NCBI GenBank assembly: GCA_000509225.1
Contig: BAOK01000001.1
Coordinates: forward strand, 1,798,001-1,862,000
Source of the DNA: Parvibaculaceae bacterium Mf 1.05b.01
GTDB taxonomy: Bacteria > Pseudomonadota > Alphaproteobacteria > Parvibaculales > Parvibaculaceae
Length of the DNA: 64,000 bases
Reading direction: 5' to 3'
Position numbers and translations under genes: made by a program. Below are positions 8,741 to 18,068 of this stretch, one piece after another (position 1 is the stretch's first letter; each line of letters starts with the position of its first letter). Under the pieces are notes generated by a model that was given only the letters and a program-made list of their open reading frames with translations, did not search any database and was not told where the DNA came from.

Positions 8741-10033
8741 CTATTCGCAGATGGCGCGTTCAGCTATTTCCAATAGCTTCTTGCTTTCATTCTCCCAGCA
8801 TAACTGCTCAGCGGCCATACGCGCACCCGCACGATGTCGGATAACCGTCTCGACATCCAATCCATCAATGGCTTGCGCTATTGCCTCTGGGGTTTCATTA
8901 GCGATAATCAATCCGGCACCTGTCTCCTCCACAATACGTTTCATTTCAGGAAGGTCAGATATGCAAACGCAAAGCCCTGCCATGATGTACTCGAAGAGTT
9001 TGTTGGGAAGTGCATATTGATTGTGCTTCGAATGCCCAGGCAAAGCGAATAGCCCAATGTCAAACGGGGCCGCTTCGGACACAAGATCAGGCATCGGCAC
9101 CGGCTCCAAAAGTTCGACTTTACCTTCTACTCCCCACTTTTTGATCAGGGAGAGTAACTGAGACTTATAGCCGCTCGCCACCGGCCCTCGGATGGAAAAC
9201 GTAATACCCTCGCGCCAAAGCGATGCGGCTTCGATGCACAACTCCAATCCCCGCCCAGGCGCGACAACCCCATGATAGAGAATCTTAAAGTTCTCTGTAA
9301 TCTCGTGATCAAAAGCCTGCTCATACGAAGGCGTGTTACGCACAACATCGGGCTCTCTCTGAAGTCCATATGCAGCTTGCAAACCCACTGCGATCCCTTT
9401 GGACACTGTCATCACAGCAGCGGCATTAGAGATCCCACGGGCCTCTATTTCACGAACAAGCGGCTTTCGCAGCACTCGCCACAAGAGTCTTTGATTGTAT
9501 TCGTCGATTGCAAATTCGTGGGTGTCATAAACAATCTCACCACCAAGTTTGTCCTGGAGCCGCATGGCTACTGGCAGAGTATTCCAATCATTCGCTATCC
9601 AAACATCTGCCCCAGAGATAGCGGCTTCCTCGTAGATGAGTTGTGCTTCGGGCATAATCTTCCAAAAAAAGTCGAATGCAGCGGCCGGTCGGAAAGCCAC
9701 CAAAGCATGATAAGAAAGCTGAAGCACCCTATGCGGCATTGTTCTTGTTAGAAGGCGAAGAAGACTAAAAGCTATCTTTGCCGGTCGAAAGTTGCGTACT
9801 GCCGTCTCCACTTTCAGCACGTTCGACTGAAAAGTAGATCGCTCAGCAGTTCGAACTACGGGCTTTTTCATCCAGACCGGTGGATCTGCCCTGCCACCTG
9901 GAAGACCCGACGCAACAACCTGCCAGCCCGCTTGGTGAAAAGCGTCACCCTGGCGCCGAACTCGAGGGTCATCAGCCACAGTGTTGTACACAAGCAGACC
10001 AACTCGTCGCGATCGCTTATCTGAGAATCCCAT
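8741..10033 (-). CDS. glycosyltransferase family 4
   Basis: A 430-residue GT-B glycosyltransferase. The C-terminal half has the GT4 donor-site region: GLFALPGHSKHNQ, then LPNKLFEYIMAG, with the E-x7-E-type acidic residues in this region. The N-terminal half shows DVWIANDWNTLPVA and YDTHEF, typical acceptor-side motifs. It would add one sugar to the growing lipid-linked glycan on the cytoplasmic face. It is the first gene of the minus-strand operon that continues through P1, AsnB-1, ligase and pglCDE. Donor and acceptor cannot be predicted. Confidence 0.88.
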   Translation of the reverse strand: MGFSDKRSRRVGLLVYNTVADDPRVRRQGDAFHQAGWQVVASGLPGGRADPPVWMKKPVVRTAERSTFQSNVLKVETAVRNFRPAKIAFSLLRLLTRTMPHRVLQLSYHALVAFRPAAAFDFFWKIMPEAQLIYEEAAISGADVWIANDWNTLPVAMRLQDKLGGEIVYDTHEFAIDEYNQRLLWRVLRKPLVREIEARGISNAAAVMTVSKGIAVGLQAAYGLQREPDVVRNTPSYEQAFDHEITENFKILYHGVVAPGRGLELCIEAASLWREGITFSIRGPVASGYKSQLLSLIKKWGVEGKVELLEPVPMPDLVSEAAPFDIGLFALPGHSKHNQYALPNKLFEYIMAGLCVCISDLPEMKRIVEETGAGLIIANETPEAIAQAIDGLDVETVIRHRAGARMAAEQLCWENESKKLLEIAERAICE

Positions 10034-10253
10034 GAATCCGCTACAATCGCTCTGTTCAGAAGATTTATGATACGAAAATGTGCCGTCGCAAGGGTCTATC
10101 GGTTCCCGAATTAACGGTCAATAGGTGTCGATTGAGGATCACTGTGTGGCATTGGAATCATCAAATTCAGATTTCATTTAGAGCTTGTCGCTGAAGTCTG
10201 ACTTCTCTAAGTTCTGCCCTCACAAATGCAGACATAGAAGGCGGTAAATTAGT
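10034..10253. promoter_or_regulatory. divergent intergenic region between GT4 and SDR operons
   Basis: A 220-bp gap between two genes transcribed away from each other. It must hold promoters for the 10,033-to-1,275 operon and for the SDR at 10,254. I see AT-rich stretches but no promoter boxes I would defend, and no repeat or RNA gene. Confidence 0.5.
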
Positions 10254-11234
10254 ATGAATATAGAGGGAAAAAAGGCCGTTGTGATCGGTGGGGCTGGCCT
10301 TATCGGCTCTCATACAATAGACGCGCTTTTGAAGGAAGATGTCGCTGAAGTTTGTATTTATGACAATTTTGCTCGCGGCTCTTTCGAGAACCTAGCGACG
10401 GCACTGCGCGACCCGCGCGTCAAAGTTTTTGAAGCTGGTGGTGATATCTGCCAGACGGATATTCTCGATGGAGCCCTCGCAGGTGCCGATCTAGCCTTTC
10501 ATTTCGCTGCGCTCTGGTTGCTGCAGTGCCATGAATTTCCACGGTCAGCATTTGACGTGAATATTCGTGGAACGTTTAATGTTCTTGAGTCATGTGTGAA
10601 AAATCATGTGGAACGTCTGGTCTACTCGTCATCTGCTTCGGTTTACGGCGACGCTGAAGAAGAACCAATCACTGAAGAACATCCTTTTAACAACAAGAAT
10701 TTCTATGGCGCGACCAAGATTGCCGGGGAGGCTATGGCCACGGCCTTTCACCACCGGTATGGACTTCCAGTGGTCGGTTTAAGATACATGAATGTCTATG
10801 GTCCGCGGCAAGACTACCATGGTGCTTATATCGCGGTCATAATGAAGATGCTGGATGCGATCGACGAAGGTAAAGGACCGACGATCCACGGGGACGGCAG
10901 CGAAGCTTTTGACTTTGTCTCTGTCTTGGACTGTGCACAGGCAAATCTGTGTGCGATGAGGTCTGATGTTGCTGGACGCTACTACAATGTTGGGACTGGC
11001 ACCAAAACGTCGCTCAAAGAACTCGCTGAGCTGATCCTCCAGCTTACTGGCTGCAACCAGGAAATCACCTATGTTGAGCGCAGCCAGGCAACCCTCGTGC
11101 GCAATCGCGTTGGAAGCCCAGATCGTGCTCGAGAAGAAATTGGTTTCGATGCATCAGTTTCTCTGCGCGACGGACTTCAAGCGCTCATAGATTGGCGCAA
11201 CGAAGACAAGAAGACATCTGCGCCACAGAGCTAA
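10254..11234 (+). CDS. NAD-dependent sugar epimerase/dehydratase (extended SDR)
   Basis: A 326-residue extended short-chain dehydrogenase. Rossmann motif GGAGLIGSH is at the N-terminus, the catalytic triad is intact with serine in SSSASVYGD and Y-x3-K in FYGATK, and NVYGPRQ marks the substrate-binding region. The fold and spacing match GalE/WcaG-type nucleotide-sugar epimerases, so interconversion of a UDP-sugar at C4 is likely, although dehydratases share these motifs. It is a single plus-strand gene whose 3' end faces the methyltransferase gene with 20 bp between. It differs from the other SDRs in the window in having fully canonical active-site residues. Confidence 0.87.
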   Translation: MNIEGKKAVVIGGAGLIGSHTIDALLKEDVAEVCIYDNFARGSFENLATALRDPRVKVFEAGGDICQTDILDGALAGADLAFHFAALWLLQCHEFPRSAFDVNIRGTFNVLESCVKNHVERLVYSSSASVYGDAEEEPITEEHPFNNKNFYGATKIAGEAMATAFHHRYGLPVVGLRYMNVYGPRQDYHGAYIAVIMKMLDAIDEGKGPTIHGDGSEAFDFVSVLDCAQANLCAMRSDVAGRYYNVGTGTKTSLKELAELILQLTGCNQEITYVERSQATLVRNRVGSPDRAREEIGFDASVSLRDGLQALIDWRNEDKKTSAPQS

Positions 11235-11254
11235 TAGCTAAAAAACAAGCTCTC

Positions 11255-12037
11255 CTACAGTGGCTTCTGGTATACCGAGTACATTCCAAAAGTAAGGTAT
11301 TTTGCGAGTGTGGAGCGCCAGAAATGGCGCTCAAGCTCCACATAGCGTCTTACAAGCGACATGGGTCCTTTGTCCAACATGGGAAATGCCTCAGGACACC
11401 CCCATAACACGTATGCCAACAAGCTCGGATAAAGCGTTGACACCTGCGACAGACCAGCATTTTTGAAAATTTCATTCAACTCGCGGGTTGTAAAGCCTCG
11501 CTCCGTCTCTGCGTCAAAAGCCTCATTCTTGCGGTAGATAGCCTCGCGTACCAAGCGAAACAGCGGATTGTTGTGCACCGGCTCACTCAATATAAACAAG
11601 CCGCCGGGCCTCAATGCTTTGCCCAGCCTACTCACCACGTCTGGAGCATGATCCGCGACATGATGCAACGCTCCAACTAACATAATAAGATCATAGTCTT
11701 TGTCTGCCTCATACTGGGTTACGTCCTGAGTCCAGATTTCGCTACCGGGATAACGCTTCAACGCTTCGGTCACCATTGCGTCTGAGTAATCGAAACCTGA
11801 GTACTCCACATTCTTGGCCAGCCTGGCTTCAACAATCTGTCGACCTTCACAGGCTCCACACATTGGCTCCAACATTTGGATAGGTCTGTCGCTAGGTAGA
11901 AGGTCAACAACCGGATCAGTCAATGCAGACTGCCAAGTGGTGTCCCTCAGATAGATATGCCTGGGACTCTTTCTGGCCTCAATGTATTGGGCAGCAATAG
12001 CGTCAAAATGTACTCGTTGTTGCTCAATATCGGACAT
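11255..12037 (-). CDS. class I SAM-dependent methyltransferase
   Basis: A 260-residue Rossmann-fold methyltransferase (Methyltransf_11/25 type). Motif I appears as MLEPMCGACEG, a variant of the usual ExGCGxG. The acidic ribose-binding residue follows in YSGFDYSDAM, motif IV region LIMLVGALHHV and post-motif LRPGGLFILSEP are clear. In this setting it would O- or N-methylate a sugar or a chain end. It is 10 bp downstream of the polytopic membrane protein gene, so three minus-strand genes (14,053 to 11,255) look co-transcribed. The substrate is unknown. Confidence 0.85.
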   Translation of the reverse strand: MSDIEQQRVHFDAIAAQYIEARKSPRHIYLRDTTWQSALTDPVVDLLPSDRPIQMLEPMCGACEGRQIVEARLAKNVEYSGFDYSDAMVTEALKRYPGSEIWTQDVTQYEADKDYDLIMLVGALHHVADHAPDVVSRLGKALRPGGLFILSEPVHNNPLFRLVREAIYRKNEAFDAETERGFTTRELNEIFKNAGLSQVSTLYPSLLAYVLWGCPEAFPMLDKGPMSLVRRYVELERHFWRSTLAKYLTFGMYSVYQKPL

Positions 12038-12047
12038 TGCTGGTCAC

Positions 12048-13457
12048 CTAAAAGAGAGTTGCGATTCCGCGTAGCAAGTTGAGGATTGGATCTGGGTATG
12101 CGCCCATTGCCATGTTCGTGACATAGACCCCCTGGGCCGTTCTAACCGAATACCCAACCCATATGAAGTAAGACCAAACACCCGCAACCACAAACAAGGA
12201 CGCCCTTGCAGATCTGTTTGAAAGCCAGTCCACCAGAACTGCGCACAGGCCGACTACTCCGATTACGTTCACCCAAACCTGATATCCCAAGTATGGCATA
12301 GAGTGCATCGGTCTAAACTTCACCAGCGAGTGAGTGCTTGCTCCTACCAGCACCATTGCGACACATATCAGCACAATCCACAACCTCCAGCTGGAAGTGT
12401 GTTCGAACAGTTTTCGCCACGATGACACCCCTAAAATCAACAGCGCTGCAAAAGTCATCCCCGCATAGAAGCGCCATATGAAAATATGGTTCAGATAAGT
12501 CAAAAACTGCATCTGAGGATGATAGCCGTGTTGCTGATCTACGATCCAATCAGGTCCTGCCCTCACGAGAGACATTGACGACACGAGGTCTGGAGGGAGA
12601 ACGAGAGAAAAGGCAGTAAAGGAGAATGCGATTACTTTGGTAGCATAGTCATCCCAAATTGCAGGAAGCCATCCATAGAAAAAGACCAAGTCCGTTTCCG
12701 TGCCAGCACCGCTGCCAAAGCCGAGGCCGATCTTCAACGCAACGTAGCTCGCCGTTAGGGCGGCGATTGACAAAACATATATGGAAAATGCCCTCAGCAA
12801 CATTTTGTTACCCGTCGCATTCAGTAGAATCCCGATGGGCAACGCTAAAGCAAAGATAACGACAGCGACATCAATCCATGTCTCGTACCCCAAGACCAGC
12901 AGAATTGTTGCAATCAGCAGATATGCGAAACTCCCTCTCGACCTATTCTCTTTTAACACTCCAATAGATGCGTCAACAAAAAGGAGAAAGTAAGACATCA
13001 ATAGTCCGTGTGCTGTTGTACCGTGCACAGAATACACATGGAAGTTAAACGGCATCGTCACACACAGGAGCGCAGCTGAAGCTGCAAAAACAAAAGAACC
13101 AGTCAATCGCAGCCCCACAATGAAGACAGTGACAACCAGAGCACTCTGACTTATGACCAGAACAGTTGCTGGGTGCACAAACTGCTGAACCAGCGCCGCA
13201 AAGACGACGCTTGTTGAAGCCCACGTGCCATACACTTCTGGCTGCGGAAGGAGGTAGAGCCACCAAGACTTCTCATAATATGAGCTGGGCACGCCAAGGT
13301 TTGTGAAATGATCACTGATCGAATACGCCCCCTCCAGCACAACAATATTCAGTGCATTTAGGATCAGCAATCCCGTCACAAAAAGACCAAGCCCCACGAC
13401 GCCCATAGGCTGTCCACAGAATTCCCAAGTCTGCCTAGCCGGATTGACGCGTCCCAT
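12048..13457 (-). CDS. polytopic membrane protein, possible GT-C-like enzyme
   Basis: A 469-residue protein with about ten to twelve hydrophobic segments and short loops. I do not recognise the family. Its general plan (many membrane helices, a first large extracytoplasmic loop around residues 45-75 rich in aromatic residues) is compatible with GT-C glycosyltransferases that use polyprenyl-phosphate sugars, or with a flippase-like function. Its start codon overlaps the stop of the upstream 198-residue gene by 1 nt (TAATG), so the two are translationally coupled and probably act together. Function is open. Confidence 0.6.
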   Translation of the reverse strand: MGRVNPARQTWEFCGQPMGVVGLGLFVTGLLILNALNIVVLEGAYSISDHFTNLGVPSSYYEKSWWLYLLPQPEVYGTWASTSVVFAALVQQFVHPATVLVISQSALVVTVFIVGLRLTGSFVFAASAALLCVTMPFNFHVYSVHGTTAHGLLMSYFLLFVDASIGVLKENRSRGSFAYLLIATILLVLGYETWIDVAVVIFALALPIGILLNATGNKMLLRAFSIYVLSIAALTASYVALKIGLGFGSGAGTETDLVFFYGWLPAIWDDYATKVIAFSFTAFSLVLPPDLVSSMSLVRAGPDWIVDQQHGYHPQMQFLTYLNHIFIWRFYAGMTFAALLILGVSSWRKLFEHTSSWRLWIVLICVAMVLVGASTHSLVKFRPMHSMPYLGYQVWVNVIGVVGLCAVLVDWLSNRSARASLFVVAGVWSYFIWVGYSVRTAQGVYVTNMAMGAYPDPILNLLRGIATLF

Positions 13458-14053
13458 TAGAGCACCCCGAACATGTTTAGGTGCAGGACCCGTGCGCTAA
13501 GCCCGCCAGTTTCGGTTTTGGCCGTAAGTTCAATGCGCAACCTCTCACCAGATGCAGAAAATCTAGTCGTATTTAGAATTCCGTCCGACGCGATATCGGC
13601 ACTCCAGGAAACTGATCCAACTTCATCAATTACCTGAATTCCCAGCGTAGCCCCGTGAATCGGTTCAACCTGAAACTCGAGCAGATATTCCCTGGAATCC
13701 ACCGATGCAATTGGTTGTGACTTCCAGATTACGCCCCGATAATCTCCAGGAGGGAGGGAAACAAAAAACCCTTGCTCCGGATGTTTTGGCAGCGAAGTTC
13801 CAGAGACCAAGGCTTCGATATTGCCCGAAAGCGTCGAAAAAAGGAGACTTACTCCTGTTCGATTTCGCATCAGGTCCATTTCCGCCGCTCTCTTGTCCCA
13901 ATCGTCAAGAATTTCGCGAACGACATCTCGCGAAGATCGCTGCATGTCGACACCGTCATAAGGGAATGTGAGCGCGGCGGCTGACACGCCGATCAACGCA
14001 GCCGCCAGCAGCGCACGCAGAGGAAGCGTGTGAATCCATAGTGCTTGAAACAT
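13457..14053 (-). CDS. membrane-anchored hypothetical protein
   Basis: A 198-residue protein of unknown family. Residues about 10-30 form one hydrophobic helix (signal anchor or uncleaved signal), and the remainder is polar with alternating short hydrophobic stretches, suggesting a beta-rich extracytoplasmic domain. It is the first gene of the 14,053-to-11,255 transcript and its stop overlaps the start of the polytopic membrane protein. A periplasmic partner or accessory subunit for that membrane protein is the simplest reading, but nothing in the sequence identifies a catalytic site. Confidence 0.55.
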   Translation of the reverse strand: MFQALWIHTLPLRALLAAALIGVSAAALTFPYDGVDMQRSSRDVVREILDDWDKRAAEMDLMRNRTGVSLLFSTLSGNIEALVSGTSLPKHPEQGFFVSLPPGDYRGVIWKSQPIASVDSREYLLEFQVEPIHGATLGIQVIDEVGSVSWSADIASDGILNTTRFSASGERLRIELTAKTETGGLSARVLHLNMFGVL

Positions 14054-14125
14054 CTTCCCGCCCCCCAGAGGGTCAAATTGACTGATCCTCTTGTCTCAGA
14101 AAACGCAAAAAAAAGGAAGCACCAA

Positions 14126-14148
14126 CGCTTAGAAAAACATACTAAGCG
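14126..14148. promoter_or_regulatory. dyad symmetry in divergent intergenic region
   Basis: Perfect 7-bp inverted repeat CGCTTAG / CTAAGCG separated by 9 nt, in the 287-bp gap between the divergent genes starting at 14,053 (minus) and 14,341 (plus). Its place and size suit a regulator binding site; a small hairpin in a leader is the alternative. No matching copy was noticed elsewhere in the window. Confidence 0.35.
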
Positions 14149-14340
14149 CTATGACGTGATCAAACGAACAGTGCCCAGCGCATTAACCATTCGATTTGGC
14201 ACAAAACCAACCGAATATCCTATGACGGTTAAATGGAATACTCTATGTTCTGGCCTTCGTCAGCCGCTTGATTTGACCTGCGACTTTCGAATCCCACCCG
14301 AACCCCTGTCACTAGATCATACCTTCTAGGGAATTTCGCG

Positions 14341-15093
14341 TTGCTAGAGAATACCTGCACCAACTCCAGCCCCAAACTAAGCATCATTGTTCCAAGCTTC
14401 AACGAAGCGGAGTCGGTCGCATCGGTGATAGCGGACATGATCTCAACCCTTGATGCTTCGGAGCTCAAGGGCAATTTTGAGATCATTCTTGTTGATGACG
14501 GCAGCTCAGACGGCAGCTGGACAATAATTGAAGAGCTCCCAAAGATACATTCCGTGGTTCGCAGTTTACGGAACGCCACAAACGGGGGCATGTGGCGCGC
14601 CATCCAAACCGGAATGCACGCCGCGAAAGGTGATTTTGTGACGTACCTGCCAGCAGATGGTGAGATTACGGCAACAGAGACAATCAAGCTCGCATCTCTA
14701 GCGTCTGATGCCGACATTGTCGTAAGCAAGCGCGTATCATCGGACGCAGTGATTAAACAGCAGGTTCGGCCTTGGTACAGAGAAGTACTGTCGTGGGGTC
14801 AACGCACACTCACACGAATCGTACTTGGTTGCGACATCTCCAATGCCGAGGGCATCTTTCTGTTAAGGTGGAGCGTTTTTAAGGAGTTCGCCCTGGCCCC
14901 TCGTCACGACAACATACTATTTCTTGAGTTGTTGGTCCGTGGCTTAACTGGTGGGTACCGTGTTGCAGAAACGGAGATGTTTTATACTCTAAGGCGTGGC
15001 GGCAGGTCAAAGACGGTTAACCTAGCCTACATCATCGGTACACTGGCAGATCTGATCAAGCTCCGTCTTCGCATGTCTAAGCGTTTAAGATGA
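14341..15093 (+). CDS. glycosyltransferase family 2, polyprenyl-phosphate sugar synthase type
   Basis: A 250-residue GT2 enzyme. IIVPSFNEAESV begins the GT-A fold, followed by LVDDGSSDGS; the usual DAD metal site is represented by LPADGE. The length and lack of large extra domains resemble dolichol/undecaprenyl-phosphate mannosyltransferases (DPM1 class) that load a single sugar on a polyprenyl carrier. The start is TTG with AGGGA 9 nt upstream; no ATG is available before the core fold. It overlaps the next gene, a UPF0104 membrane protein, by 4 bp, and this pairing also suggests lipid-linked sugar handling. First gene of the eight-gene plus-strand operon to 24,385. Confidence 0.85.
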   Translation: MLENTCTNSSPKLSIIVPSFNEAESVASVIADMISTLDASELKGNFEIILVDDGSSDGSWTIIEELPKIHSVVRSLRNATNGGMWRAIQTGMHAAKGDFVTYLPADGEITATETIKLASLASDADIVVSKRVSSDAVIKQQVRPWYREVLSWGQRTLTRIVLGCDISNAEGIFLLRWSVFKEFALAPRHDNILFLELLVRGLTGGYRVAETEMFYTLRRGGRSKTVNLAYIIGTLADLIKLRLRMSKRLR

Positions 15094-16064
15094 GTTCAGC
15101 CACCACACAAACTTTAGGGCGCTTTCTTCGGCGCGGCATACCTGTTGTAATTGGGGTAGGACTCATTCTGATCATCCTACAACAGATCAATTTTTCTGCT
15201 TTTCAGAACATTGTTCTAAACGCTGATATACCTCTCTTATGTTTGGCATTGTTTCTTTCGGCAGCAAACCTCGTCCTTGGTACCGTTCGATGGCAACTAT
15301 TACTCAAACATCTAGATGTTTTCGTGCCCCTCAGCAGACTGCTCCACTTCGTGCTTCAGTCAATCGCGGTAAACCTTTTTGTTCCTGGCGGAGTCGCTGG
15401 CGAATTCTCAAGAGCTTTGAGCCTGCATCTTAGGCACACAGAGGCTGGGCCGGCCTATAGTTCTGTGATCACAGACAAGCTGCTGGGCTTAATAGGCTTC
15501 CTTCTACTTGCAATGCTCGCCGTGATCTTAGAGTGGCAAAAGTTATGGGAGGTCAACATTATTTGGCCAGTTGCGGTCTTCGGCCTGATCCTCCTGATCA
15601 TGACTTCGGCACTTTATAGCGGCAGAGTATCTCTCGCAGTCACCCAGCGACTGCAGCGGCTTCCTGCTGTGCAACGCATCTCTAAGCTTTTGACTGACAA
15701 CCTGCAGAGTTATCGTCGAACACCACTCATTTTATTCAAGACACTTTGTATTGCGATCGCTGCTCATATGCTGCAAATCATCTGTACTTGGACAATTGGG
15801 GTCGCCCTAGGGGTTGAACTCGGTTTCTTTACCTATTTGCTCTATGTGCCGATTATTGCTGTGGCGGCCGCTGTACCGATCTCAAACTCGGGCATAGGTG
15901 TCCGCGAAACAGGCTTCGTCCTGTTGCTTTCGATCGCAGGTGCTGAAGCGGAGTCAGCATTAGCTATATCCCTTATTTTCACCGCCTTCGCGTTGGTTAT
16001 TCCGGGTGTTTTTGGCCTTCTCTCATTCTCAATAATCTCTCATAGGAAAGCGCCGGACCATTGA
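15090..16064 (+). CDS. UPF0104 / LPG-synthase-TM-domain membrane protein
   Basis: A 324-residue protein with seven or eight membrane segments. NLFVPGGVAGEFSRAL and the later SNSGIGVRETGF are the signatures of the lysylphosphatidylglycerol synthase transmembrane (flippase-like) family, UPF0104. There is no soluble aminoacyl-transferase domain, so it is not an LPG synthase. Members beside GT2 genes are suspected to move polyprenyl-linked sugars or lipids across the membrane. The 4-bp overlap with the GT2 gene supports joint function. Transport activity is inference. Confidence 0.82.
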   Translation: MSSATTQTLGRFLRRGIPVVIGVGLILIILQQINFSAFQNIVLNADIPLLCLALFLSAANLVLGTVRWQLLLKHLDVFVPLSRLLHFVLQSIAVNLFVPGGVAGEFSRALSLHLRHTEAGPAYSSVITDKLLGLIGFLLLAMLAVILEWQKLWEVNIIWPVAVFGLILLIMTSALYSGRVSLAVTQRLQRLPAVQRISKLLTDNLQSYRRTPLILFKTLCIAIAAHMLQIICTWTIGVALGVELGFFTYLLYVPIIAVAAAVPISNSGIGVRETGFVLLLSIAGAEAESALAISLIFTAFALVIPGVFGLLSFSIISHRKAPDH

Positions 16065-16178
16065 AAATCCGGGCCTCTCACTCCAAAACTGACCATTTCG
16101 CTGGCGATACAAATAGGTTACAAAGCTCCAAGTGTGATCGAATGTTAAAAAATAAGAAGCAAGGATGACAACCCGAAA

Positions 16179-18050
16179 ATGTGCGGCGTAACAGGCTACC
16201 TTAATCTGAACGGCGCACCTGCCGAAACAGACATCGTCGCAAACATGACGAAAGCCGTAGTCCATAGAGGCCCAGATGGGAACGGCGTGGAAATTGATGG
16301 ACCGCTTGCTCTTGGGCATACGAGGTTATCGGTCATCGACCTCTCTAGCCTTGGCCGCCAGCCTATGGAAAGCCACGACGGGCGCTACGTGATTAGCTAC
16401 AATGGTGAGATCTATAATTATAAGGAATTGCGAAGTGAACTAGAGGCATCTGGTGAGGAGTTCATATCCCAGACCGATACAGAAGTCGTCCTTAACTCGA
16501 TTAAACACTGGGGCATCAAATGCATCGAACGTTTCAATGGAATGTTCGCATTTGCTCTATGGGATAGGTGGGAGAAGAAGCTTATCCTTGCGCGTGATCG
16601 GTATGGCATCAAACCACTCTATTTTTCCTTCGTCGGCGACACTCTGATCTTTGGGTCGGAGATTAAGGCAGTTCTTGCCCACCGCTCAGTTCAGTGTCGG
16701 CTTTCGCCAAACGGCCTTGCGGAATACATGTCCTTTCAAAATTTTTTCTCGAAGAACACACTTTTTGAAAATGTGTCACTCTTTCCACGAGCATCCTATG
16801 CAGAGTGGCGCGTAGGCTCCTCACCATCGCTACGCCCTATCCAATATTGGGATTACCAGTTTTATGAAAGCGAGTCTGATCGAAGCGACGAGGACTATGC
16901 CGAGGAAGGAGCGTTCCTTTTTCAACAAGCTGTAAAAAGACAACTCGTTGCAGATGTCCCGGTGGGCGCCTACCTATCAGGCGGCATGGACTCAGGAGCC
17001 ATAACATCAGTTGCGTCAAAAGCGCTTCCGCACCTGCATACATTTACGTGTGGATTTGATCTGAGTTCCGCGTCTGGCATGGAACTGTACTTCGATGAGA
17101 GGTCCGAAGCTGAACGTCTTTCGTATTTATTTAAAACAGAACACTACGAAGTCGTGCTCAAAGCTGGCGACATGGAAAGGGCGTTACCCAGTCTCGCATA
17201 CCACCTCGAGGAACCCAGAGTTGGTCAATCCTATCCAAACCACTTCGTTGCACGGCTAGCGTCCAAATTCGGCAAAGTCGTTTTGTCGGGTGCCGGTGGC
17301 GATGAGATCTTTGGTGGCTACCCATGGCGCTATTACAGGGCAATAGGCCCAAACAAAGGCACGAACTTTACAGAAGACTATTTTAATTTCTGGCAACGTC
17401 TAGTCCCACCTGATCAATTCGACAACCTCCTTCAACCCGTTGCCAAGGACACAAAAGACTTTTCTCCAATCGATGTATTTTCATCGGTGTTTCCGGAAAC
17501 TCCCAATCGAGCGTTGTCAACAAGCGATGCGATAAATTCGTGCATGTATTTCGAAGCTACAACATTCTTACAAGGCCTACTCATCGTAGAAGATAAGATC
17601 AGCATGTCTCACGGACTTGAGACCCGCGTTCCCTTTTTGGACAATGATCTCGTTGATTTCGCAACACGCGTGCCCGTTCGACTGAAAGTAAACGAAATGG
17701 GACATCAGTCACGGATTGATGAGAACGAAATTGCGAAAGGGTCGAAACACTACAAACGCACTAAGGATGGAAAGCTCCTGCTCAGATCGCTTGCCAGCTC
17801 ATTTCTTCCTGAAGATTCCATTCATCGCGAAAAACAAGGCTTCTCTGCTCCAGATGCAAGTTGGTTCAAAGGTGAGAGCATTGACTTCGTGCGGCGAAGC
17901 ATTCTCGACAAAAATGCGAAGATTTACGACTACATTGACTATAAGACCGCGTCGTCGCTGATCACTAGCCACCTTGAAGGCCATGAGAACAGACGCCTTC
18001 TCATATGGTCTCTGCTGAACCTAGAGTCCTGGTGCGAACAATATTTGTAA
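16179..18050 (+). CDS. asnB: asparagine synthase-like glutamine amidotransferase, AsnB-2
   Basis: A 623-residue class II amidotransferase. Cys2 is present (MCGVT), RGPDGNG and YNGEIYN line the glutaminase site, and the ATP-PPi loop SGGMDSG is near residue 266. The region after it, HLEEPRVGQSYPNH and SGAGGDEIFGGY, differs from AsnB-1/-4 (DGQGADE) and from AsnB-3, so a different acceptor is likely. It follows the UPF0104 gene after 114 bp and is followed by an SDR after 18 bp. Probable role: amidation of a sugar carboxyl (uronamide formation) using glutamine and ATP. Confidence 0.93.
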   Translation: MCGVTGYLNLNGAPAETDIVANMTKAVVHRGPDGNGVEIDGPLALGHTRLSVIDLSSLGRQPMESHDGRYVISYNGEIYNYKELRSELEASGEEFISQTDTEVVLNSIKHWGIKCIERFNGMFAFALWDRWEKKLILARDRYGIKPLYFSFVGDTLIFGSEIKAVLAHRSVQCRLSPNGLAEYMSFQNFFSKNTLFENVSLFPRASYAEWRVGSSPSLRPIQYWDYQFYESESDRSDEDYAEEGAFLFQQAVKRQLVADVPVGAYLSGGMDSGAITSVASKALPHLHTFTCGFDLSSASGMELYFDERSEAERLSYLFKTEHYEVVLKAGDMERALPSLAYHLEEPRVGQSYPNHFVARLASKFGKVVLSGAGGDEIFGGYPWRYYRAIGPNKGTNFTEDYFNFWQRLVPPDQFDNLLQPVAKDTKDFSPIDVFSSVFPETPNRALSTSDAINSCMYFEATTFLQGLLIVEDKISMSHGLETRVPFLDNDLVDFATRVPVRLKVNEMGHQSRIDENEIAKGSKHYKRTKDGKLLLRSLASSFLPEDSIHREKQGFSAPDASWFKGESIDFVRRSILDKNAKIYDYIDYKTASSLITSHLEGHENRRLLIWSLLNLESWCEQYL

Positions 18051-18068
18051 GAGACGAAACGAGATCAT

